Origin: Ligula intestinalis
Lineage: Eukaryota; Platyhelminthes; Cestoda; Diphyllobothriidea; Diphyllobothriidae
Direction of reading: 5' to 3'
Assembly (NCBI GenBank): GCA_036362985.1
Contig: JAYGXS010000008.1
Span: 21,519,955-21,583,954, forward strand
DNA: 64,000 nucleotides
Part shown: piece after piece, positions 1-8,838 of the stretch
Layout of the letters: every line of letters begins with the position of its first letter
Position numbering within the stretch: position 1 is the first letter of the stretch
The notes under the pieces: generated by a model
Databases searched by the model: none
Seen by the model: only the letters and a program-made list of their open reading frames with translations
What the model was told of the DNA's origin: nothing
Made by a program: the position numbers and the translations under genes

Positions 1-204
1 CACGTTAGCGTTACCCATGCTATTAGAAACTATATTAGAGTGCATTAATTCAAAGTCTGCAATCAACTGGCCATGCTAATATAGATAGCGAAAGGATTTG
101 CTTGTGCAAGTTATTTAAACAGTAAAAATTTGTAATGTGAACGACTCAGCCTTTGTAAGGAATTATTTGCACTGTAGCAATCAGATTCAGAAACACCGAT
201 GTTG

Positions 205-423
205 CTCTTAAGAGCAAGTGAACTTCTATACTTGTGCTGATCGAAGGGATAACTTCCAGAGCGTGGTATAATCCGCGGTCGAGTTAGATTGTTCAAGCAA
301 AGTATTCGTCCCACTCAGACAGGATATTTCCAAAGGGCAGATAATACGCAGTCCAGTTAGATCGTGAAAGCGAACGATTCCTCTCACTCAGAAAGAATAT
401 TTCCAAAGGGCAGATGATAGGCA
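205..423. repeat. Tandem repeat, 73-bp unit, at least two copies
   Basis: Positions 278-350 and 351-423 are clear head-to-tail copies of a 73-bp unit; both contain the string gatatttccaaagggcag or a near match and both begin gtc-agttagat. The preceding 73 bp (205-277) look like a third, more diverged copy. The repeat lies at the 3' edge of the CR1-like endonuclease fragment on the minus strand and partly overlaps its last codons, so it may be an internal duplication within that dead element. Confidence 0.75.
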
Positions 424-1238
424 GTTCCTTTGTCAGTTTTTATAGCCAGATGTGTCTTCGACACTAAGGTAGAAACTAAAAACCTCGTGAATGCAAGGAG
501 CTTAAATTCAAAACCAATTTCAAATTTCTCACTTGTCTGCGTTATTAAGCCACCTCGAAACCACGCGTCCATTGCAACATGCTGAATAAGAAATTCGTCA
601 TTTACCAAGTAAAGTAGTTTCTGTTCGAACGAGTTCTCTGATTGCGAGCTGTGCATTAAATCCCAAAGTATAACGATATGTTTGCTATGAGAGATCTCTT
701 TTACCTCAGAGATAAGTACATTCGTTCTTTGTCCTGGTGGTCTGCAAACCAGAGCAATATGAAGGTCATGTTGGTTAGGTACTCCCAGTTTACAACTAAT
801 TATTGCACAGGTATTGTTTCTGCGTGATGGCAGACTATCTGGTACGTAGTTGATACCAGCTTGTATGAACATCGCGATTCTCCCACCCTTACGTCCCTTT
901 CTGTCCATGTGGATAAGCTGAAATCCTTCCAGCCCGACTTCTGCATCTGCTAATTGCTCAGTTAACCATGTTTCAGTTAGCACTATCAGGTTCGGTTGCA
1001 CATGGTCCACGGCGAGTTGGAGTTCATCCAGTTTGTTAAATAGACTCATTTTATTTGTGTTCATCATTGTCATGTTCTTGGCTTCACTCAATCTCGTCTT
1101 GGTCACCTTTATTGCTGGTCGTGATGGCAAGATCCAGCCTTCATTGATTTGTTGGAAATTTTCACGTTGGGTTGATTGCCCGGCCGTGTGACTTTTGTTA
1201 GGATGACGGGCATCCGCCACAGAAAGGGCCTTTGACAT
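384..1238 (-). pseudogene. CR1-like LINE ORF2 endonuclease fragment
   Basis: A 284-codon open stretch on the minus strand encodes part of an apurinic-type (APE) endonuclease, the target-nicking domain of CR1/Jockey-type LINEs. The recognisable part is residues 70-190: a leucine-rich segment ending in LTETWL (the catalytic Glu motif), an RKGRKGGRIAMFI segment matching the usual KGGGVAIY block, and CRPPG. The expected GDFNAP motif appears as ILWDLMHSS, so the catalytic Asp/Asn pair is lost, and no reverse transcriptase follows. Immediately upstream (1309-1647) lies ORF1 sequence of the same element. This is a dead copy; the Met start is not meaningful. Confidence 0.75.
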
Positions 1239-1308
1239 CGGACAATTACCCCACTGCGGATTTCCAGGCTCTTCTCTCCTTTTTCTTTCAAGATGGCTAA
1301 GTCTGCCT

Positions 1309-1647
1309 TTAAGGCGTCCATTTTATCCTCTCCTTTACCATGTTCTCTTGTTTAAAAAAACCCGTCTTATGGCCGGGGATTCCTCCTGCCATTCGCTCGA
1401 GCAGGAGTTCTCTCTGAAGTTTACTCTCAAAAATAAGTTTCAATGGCCTAGGTTTCCTCCCTTGAGAATTGGAGTTTTCCTTACTGTTTATTCGGAAATG
1501 CTTGAGCATCAAAAAGTCATCATCCTCAATAATTAAGTCCTTTAAGCCCTCCCTTAAGGCCGTGGTGTTCTCATCTATTCTGCTCTTTAGTCTACCATAA
1601 GTTGATTCAGGGAGCCCATGTAGAATAATGCACTGTGTACTATCCAC
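1309..1647 (-). pseudogene. CR1-like LINE ORF1, RRM-like part
   Basis: About 112 codons on the minus strand match the central RRM-like (RNA-binding) domain of flatworm CR1 ORF1 proteins: CIILHGLPES at the first beta strand, then a helix, LKHFRI, and KPRPLKLIFES ending in LLLERM. The same pattern occurs in the ORF1 of the element at 58.3-59.2 kb. The reading begins abruptly where the 3' tail of an RTE element ends (about 1648), and the N-terminal half of this ORF1 resumes at 4880-5331 beyond that insertion. So this is one ORF1 cut in two by a nested retrotransposon. Not functional. Confidence 0.75.
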
Positions 1648-1673
1648 TTACTTACTTGTACTTGTAACGGCAT

Positions 1674-3959
1674 TCACCTCGGGCGGGTTGAGCCGGCATC
1701 AGTTTTGACGTTGACTGCATCATGAATCACAGCTGTCCAGGCGCGTCGATCTTGCGCCTGTTCACACGAGAGCACCATCCATTCACGGTTCCACTGGCGT
1801 AGGCCGTAGACGCATGGGCTGGAAACTGACGACAGATCCTGCTTGACCGTTGCTGTCCAAGTTTTCAGCTGCCCGCCGCGACGTTTGCGCCAGGTGGGGG
1901 GAGGCGTCGCCACAAGCAGGTCACGAATCAGCTCACCATCATCACGCCGGGACGCATGCCCGAACCACCGAAGTCGTCTCTGAAGCAGGAGTGGAGGGAG
2001 AGCGTCCAAGTGACAGCGTCGGCGGAGATCGGAGCAGTGAATTCGGTCGACGCGTCGGTGACGAAGGATGCGGCGTAAGCAGTCATTGTCAAACAACTCA
2101 AGGCGCCTCATGTCCTCAACACGCATAGGCCATGTCTCTCCGCCATAGAGCAGGATATATCGAACCACTGCTTGGTAAACACGGGACTTTGTGCGTAGTG
2201 ATATTTCCCTTCTATTACATAGAGGAGCGCACAGTCGGTAGAAGGCAGATCGGGCACGGTTGACGCGTGATACAACCTCGTCGACACCTTGACCCGTTTC
2301 CGTGACCAAAGAGCCTAAGTATCTAAACGAGTCGACCGTTTCGAGAGGAGTGCCGTCGAGAACAATAGGAGTGACAGATGTAGGGGGCACACAGGAGAGC
2401 ATGACTTGGGTCTTAGTCGCGTTTAGGCGTAATCCGATGGATCGGGCACGCTCATTAACCTTGTCCAACGCCTGCTGAACTGCATTACAGTTGTCGCCAA
2501 ACAGGACGACGTCATCAGCATACGCCAAGTCAGTCACCCATTTCGAGCGATCAAACTGCACTCCCGGGAAGTCATCCAGTGCTTTGGTCATGATCCAGTC
2601 CACCGCATAGTTGAACAGGGTTGGTGAAAGGGCACAACCTTGGCGGACGCCCTTCCTGACGCTAAAGGCTTCCGTATCACCGTTCTGCGTCCTCACCCGT
2701 GTGGAAGTGCCACGATAGTATGCCTGCATGAGTTTGAGAAGCTTAGGTGGTAGGCCGTCCGTCCTCATTATGTTCCACAGCGAACTGCGATCAACAGAGT
2801 CAAATGTTGCAGCAAAGTCGATGAAGCATAGAACAGTGGATTGTTGGTGACCCCATCTGAGTTCCAGTACACGGCGGAGATTGAAGATCTGGTCGATGCA
2901 GCCACGACCTAGTCGAAATCCACTCTGGTTTGGGCGGGTGCGCTGGTCTCTCGCAGTTTGGAAACGTTTGAGAAGAAGAGACGTGAATGTTTTCGCCGCT
3001 ACATCGATAAGGCTAATGCCTCTGTAATTTCTGCACGCTCGTCTGTCGCCTTTTTTAAACAAGGGGAGGATCACTGCTTTTCTCCAGTCAGAGGGCACAA
3101 CTTCGCTGTCCCATATCTTGGCAAATATTTGTTGTAGCCAGGGCCCAATAACCTCGGGTGCACATTTAAAGAGCTCCGCCGGGAGGTCATCCTCACCAGG
3201 TGCCTTGTTGTTGCGTAGCCTCAAGAGAATGGAGACAACTTCCTCTACACTGGGTGGCTCTGTGTTGCACTCATACAGATGGTGGGGATCGTCCGCATTG
3301 GACGACAGGTCAGACATCACAGGGGGATCATGGTTAAGGTGGTCACAGAAATGCTCGCGCCATCTCTCTAACCGGTCATCGATTTTAGTGATTACAGCAC
3401 CGTTGCGATCCAGTAAAGTCTCGGTTGTGTTCCCCGAACCTCTGCTGGCCTGCTTTAAGAGTCGGTAGAGCTTGTGGGTGTCACCTCTGGTAGCTGCTCG
3501 CTCCGTTTCCGTGGCAAAGTCGCTCCAGTAGGCGTTCCTATCGGCTCGGATGGCCCTTGTAGTTTGGCGCCGCAGCTCTCTGTAAGTGGGGGAGCCAGTG
3601 AGTCTGGCTCGGCCGGCCTCCTCAGCTAACTCAAGCGTGGGTCTGGTGATCCAGTCGCGATGTCGCCGTCGGATTTTGCCCAGATGGGTGTATGCCAGCT
3701 CTGACATCGCGGCCTTCAGGGACTGCCACGCGGGCTCTGGGTCTGCTCTGGCGTCAGGGTACAGGCCGTCGAAACGGTTCCGGAGTGCTAAGTGGAAGGC
3801 GTCGCCAGCAGAGGACTTCAGCTTTGCAACATCGATCCGCTGTGGTCGGGAGGGTCTGTGAATGGCTCTCAAACGCAAGCGAAGGGTTTCCCGCTGTAAG
3901 ACATGGTCCGATGCATGAGCGTTTCCTGTATCAGCACCGCGGTAGGCTCGACAATCCAA
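1674..3959 (-). CDS. RTE reverse transcriptase, downstream of a nonsense codon
   Basis: A 761-codon frame encodes the RT and C-terminal part of an RTE-type polyprotein. In order: linker, a block starting NNKAPGEDDLPAELFK, YRGISLIDVAAK, SGFRLGRGCIDQIF, the motif-A block CFIDFAATFDSVDR, KGVRQGCALSPTLFN, the catalytic block LAYADDVVLF, RYLGS, and a C-terminal domain with DNDCLRRI and RRLRWFGH, close to the usual family end. All RT catalytic aspartates are present. The frame is in phase with the endonuclease ORF (3972-4787), separated by a single TAA at 3972-3974, so the initiator shown is arbitrary. Proteins of this kind are often mislabelled 'craniofacial development protein 2-like' in invertebrate genomes. 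Confidence 0.85.
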   Translation of the reverse strand: MDCRAYRGADTGNAHASDHVLQRETLRLRLRAIHRPSRPQRIDVAKLKSSAGDAFHLALRNRFDGLYPDARADPEPAWQSLKAAMSELAYTHLGKIRRRHRDWITRPTLELAEEAGRARLTGSPTYRELRRQTTRAIRADRNAYWSDFATETERAATRGDTHKLYRLLKQASRGSGNTTETLLDRNGAVITKIDDRLERWREHFCDHLNHDPPVMSDLSSNADDPHHLYECNTEPPSVEEVVSILLRLRNNKAPGEDDLPAELFKCAPEVIGPWLQQIFAKIWDSEVVPSDWRKAVILPLFKKGDRRACRNYRGISLIDVAAKTFTSLLLKRFQTARDQRTRPNQSGFRLGRGCIDQIFNLRRVLELRWGHQQSTVLCFIDFAATFDSVDRSSLWNIMRTDGLPPKLLKLMQAYYRGTSTRVRTQNGDTEAFSVRKGVRQGCALSPTLFNYAVDWIMTKALDDFPGVQFDRSKWVTDLAYADDVVLFGDNCNAVQQALDKVNERARSIGLRLNATKTQVMLSCVPPTSVTPIVLDGTPLETVDSFRYLGSLVTETGQGVDEVVSRVNRARSAFYRLCAPLCNRREISLRTKSRVYQAVVRYILLYGGETWPMRVEDMRRLELFDNDCLRRILRHRRVDRIHCSDLRRRCHLDALPPLLLQRRLRWFGHASRRDDGELIRDLLVATPPPTWRKRRGGQLKTWTATVKQDLSSVSSPCVYGLRQWNREWMVLSCEQAQDRRAWTAVIHDAVNVKTDAGSTRPR

Positions 3960-3971
3960 GACCGAGCTGGC

Positions 3972-4787
3972 TTAGCGTGCTCGGACAAGGATGTGATCTA
4001 TTTGCGCCTGGGTATGCCCGTCATTTGAGTACCAAGTGACAAGGTGGTGGCGCGGATGATCAAAACGGGTGCTTGACACAACGAGGCGGTTAGACGATGC
4101 GAAGTTGACAAGGCGCTCACCGTTGGCACACTGCGCTCCGACAGCAAATTTGCCTAGCACATAACGGGTTCCAGTGTCACACACACCTGGTCGGGCTTTC
4201 CATTCACCAGCAATGACGAGTAGATCGCTTCTTGCGATGCGGTCAACTGTTCGCTGGAGGTCACCGTAGAAGTCATTTTTTATGCTGTCATCAGCAGCCA
4301 GAGGAGGCGCATATACCGAGATGATGGAAACGTTGACTGGGGCACTTTTCAAACGGACCCAAGCGATCCGCGGTGAGACAGCCTCCCACTCTAGCAGACT
4401 CGAGTGAAATTCATCGGCCAAAGCTACAACGACACCATACAGTCCAGAGTTGTCAGACACACAACTGTGGTAGAGATGGTACGCAGAGTCAGTTCTTGGT
4501 ACTTGCAGCAGTTTGTGGCCAGTGCCAGGTAGGCGGACCTCAGAGAGACACGCCACACCAACACGGTATTCAGAAAGGGATTTGGCTGTTAACAGTTGGG
4601 CGCCGTCATCCCTCAAAGTTTGAACATTCCAGCCTGCAATTCGCAATCCGGCATCAGCTCGCAGATTTAACACCCGTCCAACGATGCCAAGAGGATGGGG
4701 CGCGTCGGTTCCCGCGGACGCCGTAGCAGAGATCGTATGTTGCGTAAAGTTGTGATTCATGAAAGTGTAGAAAGTCAAGAAAGTCAA
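3972..4787 (-). CDS. RTE endonuclease domain, upstream of a nonsense codon
   Basis: 271 codons of an APE-like endonuclease, the N-terminal half of the RTE polyprotein. Visible motifs: AGWNVQTL near residue 50, CLSEVRLPG (catalytic Glu), SVYAPP, TWYSND, and QIDHILVR with the catalytic Asp-His at the end. The central motif that normally reads GDWNARPG is GEWKARPG here, so both the Asp and the Asn are substituted and nicking activity is probably lost. Reading continues after the TAA into the RT in the same frame. The first ATG is at 4787 and no upstream in-frame start is obvious. Confidence 0.8.
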   Translation of the reverse strand: MTFLTFYTFMNHNFTQHTISATASAGTDAPHPLGIVGRVLNLRADAGLRIAGWNVQTLRDDGAQLLTAKSLSEYRVGVACLSEVRLPGTGHKLLQVPRTDSAYHLYHSCVSDNSGLYGVVVALADEFHSSLLEWEAVSPRIAWVRLKSAPVNVSIISVYAPPLAADDSIKNDFYGDLQRTVDRIARSDLLVIAGEWKARPGVCDTGTRYVLGKFAVGAQCANGERLVNFASSNRLVVSSTRFDHPRHHLVTWYSNDGHTQAQIDHILVRAR

Positions 4788-4879
4788 TTCCGTGTTTCGT
4801 GGAGAATAGGGGATTGACGCTAGGTCCCCGGTCTTGCTCCCCTACCAGAGCCCCGTTAGCCAAGCAAAAGCAAGTTTCC

Positions 4880-5331
4880 GGCGCGCACCAGCTTGGAGGT
4901 GGGGTTGGATTTTACGCACCACCTCAACTTTGTCTCGAATTATTTGTTGGATAGTCCAGCTGATTCCATCACATGCCTCATTGCAATGGCCCTGAGTTTT
5001 TGCAAGGTCAGGTAGTTCCTCATGGGCTGAAATTGGGCGCAGAGTATCAGTCCCGCAGACCGTTAAAGAGGTTTCTGTAGGATCTTGATCACGGTGCTCC
5101 TCGTCGAGGGCAACTTGACCATTTATGTTACTTGCCTGATCATTTTTGTGCGTAGACGCTTCGGCGAGGGTGTTGCTGCTGCGTACGTAAGGTCCCCTCC
5201 CTCAAGTTCATGCATAGCCAGTTTCTAGTCGTGAGGGAGAAATCGAGAAAATTTCTTCAACTCCTCCATCTCCACTCTATGATTATTAACCACCTCCTCA
5301 AGTTTCGTAAACTTGTTTAGAAGGGTAAAAT
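4880..5331 (-). pseudogene. CR1-like LINE ORF1, N-terminal part
   Basis: Minus-strand translation gives a decayed ORF1 N-terminus with an FTLLNKF-like start, then EELKKFSRFL, KLAMHELEGG, and near the RTE insertion GARRKLA. Stops at the KLAMHE junction and further on show it is dead. The stretch around 5150-5180 matches, almost base for base, the ORF1 of the plus-strand element at 58.4-58.6 kb (shared tccctcgccgaagcgtctac), so both copies belong to one family. This is the upstream half of the ORF1 continued at 1309-1647. Confidence 0.7.
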
Positions 5332-5470
5332 ATGATATGCAGGCTTCAACTTTATAAGTTTGATCCCTTAAACTTTTAAGACTTTTAGTTCACTTGGCAG
5401 GAAGACTTTTGAATAAGCTTCGCGACCGATATTTTGTATTTGATGGCTGAATATGGTCCTTACGGCTGTA

Positions 5471-5570
5471 CGCTTCTATAGCTCCATCGGTTAGTCATTC
5501 GACTTCCACCCGAAGCATCCGCGGTTTGATTCCCGGCCCCGCTGGCAGCTTTGTAAAATTATTGAAATAA
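5471..5570 (+). repeat. tRNA-derived SINE-like unit (tRNA-Gly-like head)
   Basis: A cloverleaf-like sequence is visible: a D-arm-like tagctccatcggttag, an anticodon arm with loop CTTCCAC (TCC, Gly-like), and a B-box ggtttgattcc at 5523-5533. The T-stem and acceptor stem do not pair properly, so it is not a functional tRNA. It is followed by ctggcagctttgtaaaatt and an AT-rich tail. A related tRNA-like head with a similar tail lies on the minus strand at 55.56-55.63 kb, suggesting a dispersed tRNA-derived SINE rather than a lone pseudogene. Confidence 0.45.
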
Positions 5571-6366
5571 ATAGTTTCTACTTCCATTTTAGTTGCAAAC
5601 GAAACGATTACATTCAAAATGTTAAATTTTCCATTGCGACTGTGACGTAGTGTGTTGACTAATTTTCAAAATAACGAAAATCTTCCGACAGTGTGTAGAG
5701 CATTGGAAATATTTGAAGCAGACTGAGTAAACAATACGCCTAATTGCTTAGAAGCACTTTCAAATATTTATGAACAATATGCAGGATATTCAGGAACGAC
5801 TCAGCCGTTTGTAGATCTTCGAAGTCCTGACTTACTGCTAATCTTCAAGAAGGCTTGAGATCCTTGTAACTTGATCTTTTCAGGCTGTTTTCGCTTGTTT
5901 GTTTTAACGCTGCGACTGCAGTTCAACGACTTGAGAGAAAAAATTCCACTTTGATTTCGTATTCTGATGAATTTCGACACAATAAAAATTTCAAGATGAC
6001 GAGATTGTTGAATAGTATCCAATGCTTAATACCTGGAGTCCGCGAGAGTGTCCAGAAGCGTAAAATCCCAGAACGACTATATCCCTTGGAGTCCGAAAAA
6101 ATCAAACCGATTTCAAAAGACGCGCAAATACTAGTTAGTTGGCAGTATGTGTTAGTTGGACGAACGTAATCGGGGATGTCGACCATTTGCCCGAGAGCAG
6201 GGACGGAGCTTGTTGGCAGACATAGTGAATTAGACGAGCCGCCATCTACCCCACTCTAAACCTTCATCCAATTCAACCGGTGACAAGACAAAGTCAATAT
6301 GACCGACCAAGAATCAGGCGTTAACCACTTTCTCCAGATACAGTATGACTACTCTCATGGCTGTCT
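5571..6366. other. Unassigned AT-rich DNA
   Basis: No gene or repeat recognised. Overlapping short ORFs on both strands at 5801-6186 have no recognisable domain and overlap one another. Confidence 0.4.
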
Positions 6367-6674
6367 AAGTCAAAGGTTTGCTGGCCCCTATAAACTAATT
6401 TATATGGCTCTACGAAGGTTTATTGAGGTGTAACATTCGATCAGCTTTAATATACGTTGGCTTAGAGCAGAATATGCATTCCATAATTTTTTTTCTGTTT
6501 GCCTTTAAACTCCCACAGGTGCGAGAAGTCAAAGGTTTGCTGGCCCCTATAAACTAATTTATATGGCTCTACGAAGGTTTATTGAGGTGCCACATTCGAT
6601 CAGCTTTAATATACTTTGGCTTCGAGCAGACTATGCATTCCATAATTTTTTTTTCTGTTTGCCTTTAAACTCCC
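6367..6674. repeat. Recent tandem duplication, 159-bp period
   Basis: The block beginning gtcaaaggtttgctggcccc at 6369 is repeated from 6528, with a 159-bp offset and only a handful of differences. Each copy ends in a poly-T run followed by ctgtttgcctttaaactccc. A short linker (acaggtgcgagaa) sits at the junction. Near identity implies a recent event. Confidence 0.9.
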
Positions 6675-7235
6675 TAGAAAAAAAGGTTTTTTTCTACACA
6701 TTCATTGATGGCATTTTGGAAGTCAAAAAGAAGCATCGGTGTGGCATTACGTTTCTTATACAATATTCAGCGCAGATAGTCTCCGGCTAATCTATTAGCC
6801 ATGGACAACACGATTCGGAGGGTTCAGACCCGTGTAAGCAAAACAAAAATAAATAAACGCATTTTACATTGAAGACCCATATGGTTCCATCTCTACTACC
6901 TTAGTAGTATGGTATATAGACATCAGTCAACAAATTTTAAATAGAAAAAAAAATCACGAAGGTTAAAAATGTCTTCCTTAGATCTCTTACTAAATCGTCT
7001 GAGTGATATAAAATAAAATGCCGCAAAGGGGAAGGATCCTAGTTCGCATAATTATCAGAAGGACTGATGGATATTTAACGATCTGATGTAAAACCCCTAT
7101 TAAACAAAGCTAAGTAGTCTACTTCCGAATCCAAATTGCAAACTTAACATTCCATGAACGTCTTACACAAGCCTGACAGATATAATATACCACAAAATGC
7201 AAGGAATACGAATAATGGTCACCCATACAGAGGTC
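6675..7235. other. Unassigned
   Basis: AT-rich sequence with no gene or repeat recognised. Confidence 0.4.
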
Positions 7236-7870
7236 TCAGGTAGAAGAATTATAATATTCTGCCCAGGAGTATTCAATAAAAGCTGGAGGAAGTAAGCATT
7301 CGGATGGGTCCACGACCATGCACGAGAGGTTGCTTCCAAAATGTGATTGAGTCGGGGTCACCGCAGCATCTACAGCGCCATCATGTGTGAGTTGGCCACA
7401 GCGAGATGATTGATCTGACAGGACCGTATTAGGCACACATGGTTACATGCCCACGTGCAAGCAGCGACTAAAAATAGAATATCAAGCGTTTTTTCGGTGT
7501 TGGGTCACTACAGCTGCTCCCTTGCTAGACCAGAGTTTGGTGAAATAAGAAATCAGAATGAATCAGTGAATGAAATACGTACCAAACATAGTGTTGTGAA
7601 CAGTCTGGGCGGCCGTGGCTGGTACGATTAAGCCAGGTTAAGAAAGTGGTTTAAGAAAGGCGGAGATGGAGTTGTACGTCTATAGCAAACCAGTTTGTCA
7701 CGTAAGTTGTCGTTGAGTTGAGTTAGAATAAATTCGTTGACAGTAGAAATAGAATCGGATGTTAGGAATGAGGCCTGACTGCTGACACTCATAGAAGAAC
7801 TGCTCTGCTGGATGGGAAGGAAACCATAGCCTGCATTCTGTGGTTTCTTAGTGGGCGATTGGCTCTGCAT
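7236..7870 (-). CDS. Possible two-exon gene of unknown function
   Basis: Two minus-strand open stretches look coding by composition. Exon 1 (7870-7702) starts with ATG and encodes a Ser/Gln-rich N-terminus followed by VNEFILTQLNDNL. Exon 2 (7414-7236) encodes CGQLTHDGAVDAA, FIEYSWAEYY and a natural stop. A donor at 7702/7701 (TTAC|GTGACA) leaves phase 1, and an acceptor before 7414 (TCCTGTCAG|AT) restores the exon 2 frame, giving about 115 residues and a 287-bp intron. An alternative donor at 7678 is also in phase. No domain is recognised. It would be transcribed divergently from the CFAP69-like gene at 8.8 kb. Both splice sites are weak, so this is a hypothesis. Confidence 0.3.
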
Positions 7871-8838
7871 CCTTTCACGATAGGGTGCAAGTCATCGACT
7901 TAAATAGCTTAAGGGGAAAGTATGTTTAAATGAGATCGCTTATTTATTGCGGACACGTTACTGTTAACAAATTATCATCCACAGGGTTCTACTGGAGAGA
8001 TATTCACAGTCAAGATGCTTCGGAAAGTCATTGGTATTGTATGAAAATACATACTCGATTAATTACACTTAACAATGCCACGGCCAAATATCTGCGTTTG
8101 TTTTAAATAATAAAAACCTGTGGAAGTAACCGCGAAATAACAGCTCCTTTTCAAAATCTGACAAAATGTAAATGGGCTCAATTTTAAACGTATTACCCTT
8201 ATAGGCTAGCTAGGCTGGTTCTAAAAATCAGTATTTTATGTTTCATGCATGGGATAACGACTTATAAAATATTAAATATCCATTTTTTAAAATATCAGTT
8301 GTTTTACGTTGTATGTATCATCGTTTTGAGGCAATCATTTTGTGCTTTATTCCGGCATTTCTGACGCTTGCAAAGTTTAATGCCTTATGTGCCACTTCTG
8401 CTGTGCGTTGGCATTTTTCCTTCACTATAAGGCGGGATAGATGGAAAATATCAATTGTCTATTTTAAAGAGCATTTCAACGAACTTTTCCATTAAATGGA
8501 AACATTTATACGGCGCCTTATTTGTCCACAGCCAAAGAGGATGCACGAGTCTTCCATACTATGAGGAGATTTATATTGGTGAATATGGTGCTTTATGTCA
8601 AAGTAAATATGCTGTTGAAATAATCCCCGAAAGTCCTCATTTTACATTTTACATTTTCCATTTTACATCAAGCAGTCCAGCGAATAACACTTTAAGTTCT
8701 TTAAAAGTTAGTGTTTATGCTATGTCTAGTATTATTTGCTTAAAAAAGGACACCACCTTATTAATGAAGCTTTAAGTAATTGAGCTATCCGTAATCGCAA
8801 ACCTTTTCTGAAATTTAACTTTCAATCTCTCGTTATAG
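7871..8838. other. Region upstream of the CFAP69-like exons
   Basis: AT-rich. It should hold the promoter and first exons of the CFAP69-like gene but none could be fixed. A stretch at 8535-8615 preceded by a cag acceptor-like site is open in one frame, but its phase does not fit the next exon. Short plus-strand ORFs at 8313-8775 have no recognisable domain. Confidence 0.35.

Larger units (their letters stand above)
1648..4870 (-). mobile_element. RTE-clade LINE, nearly full length, nested in CR1 ORF1
   Basis: The element reads on the minus strand: a short 5' leader, one long endonuclease/reverse transcriptase frame (4787 to 1674), a very short 3' region, and a tail of short tandem units (AAGTAAGTAAGT) ending near 1648. 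Single-ORF structure, the RTE-type C-terminus and a simple-repeat tail in place of poly(A) are hallmarks of the RTE clade. Both flanks are ORF1 of an older CR1-like LINE. The 5' boundary (about 4870) is placed where ORF1 homology resumes and is uncertain by a few tens of bases. GC content is visibly higher than the surroundings. Confidence 0.85.

Noticed and set aside
1850..2128. Plus-strand ORFs opposite the RTE RT (1850-2128, 3118-3468, 3586-4039)
   Set aside because: Antisense shadows of the GC-rich RTE coding strand.
5471..5543. Functional tRNA-Gly
   Set aside because: T-stem has mismatches and the acceptor ends do not pair; it looks like a SINE head or pseudogene.
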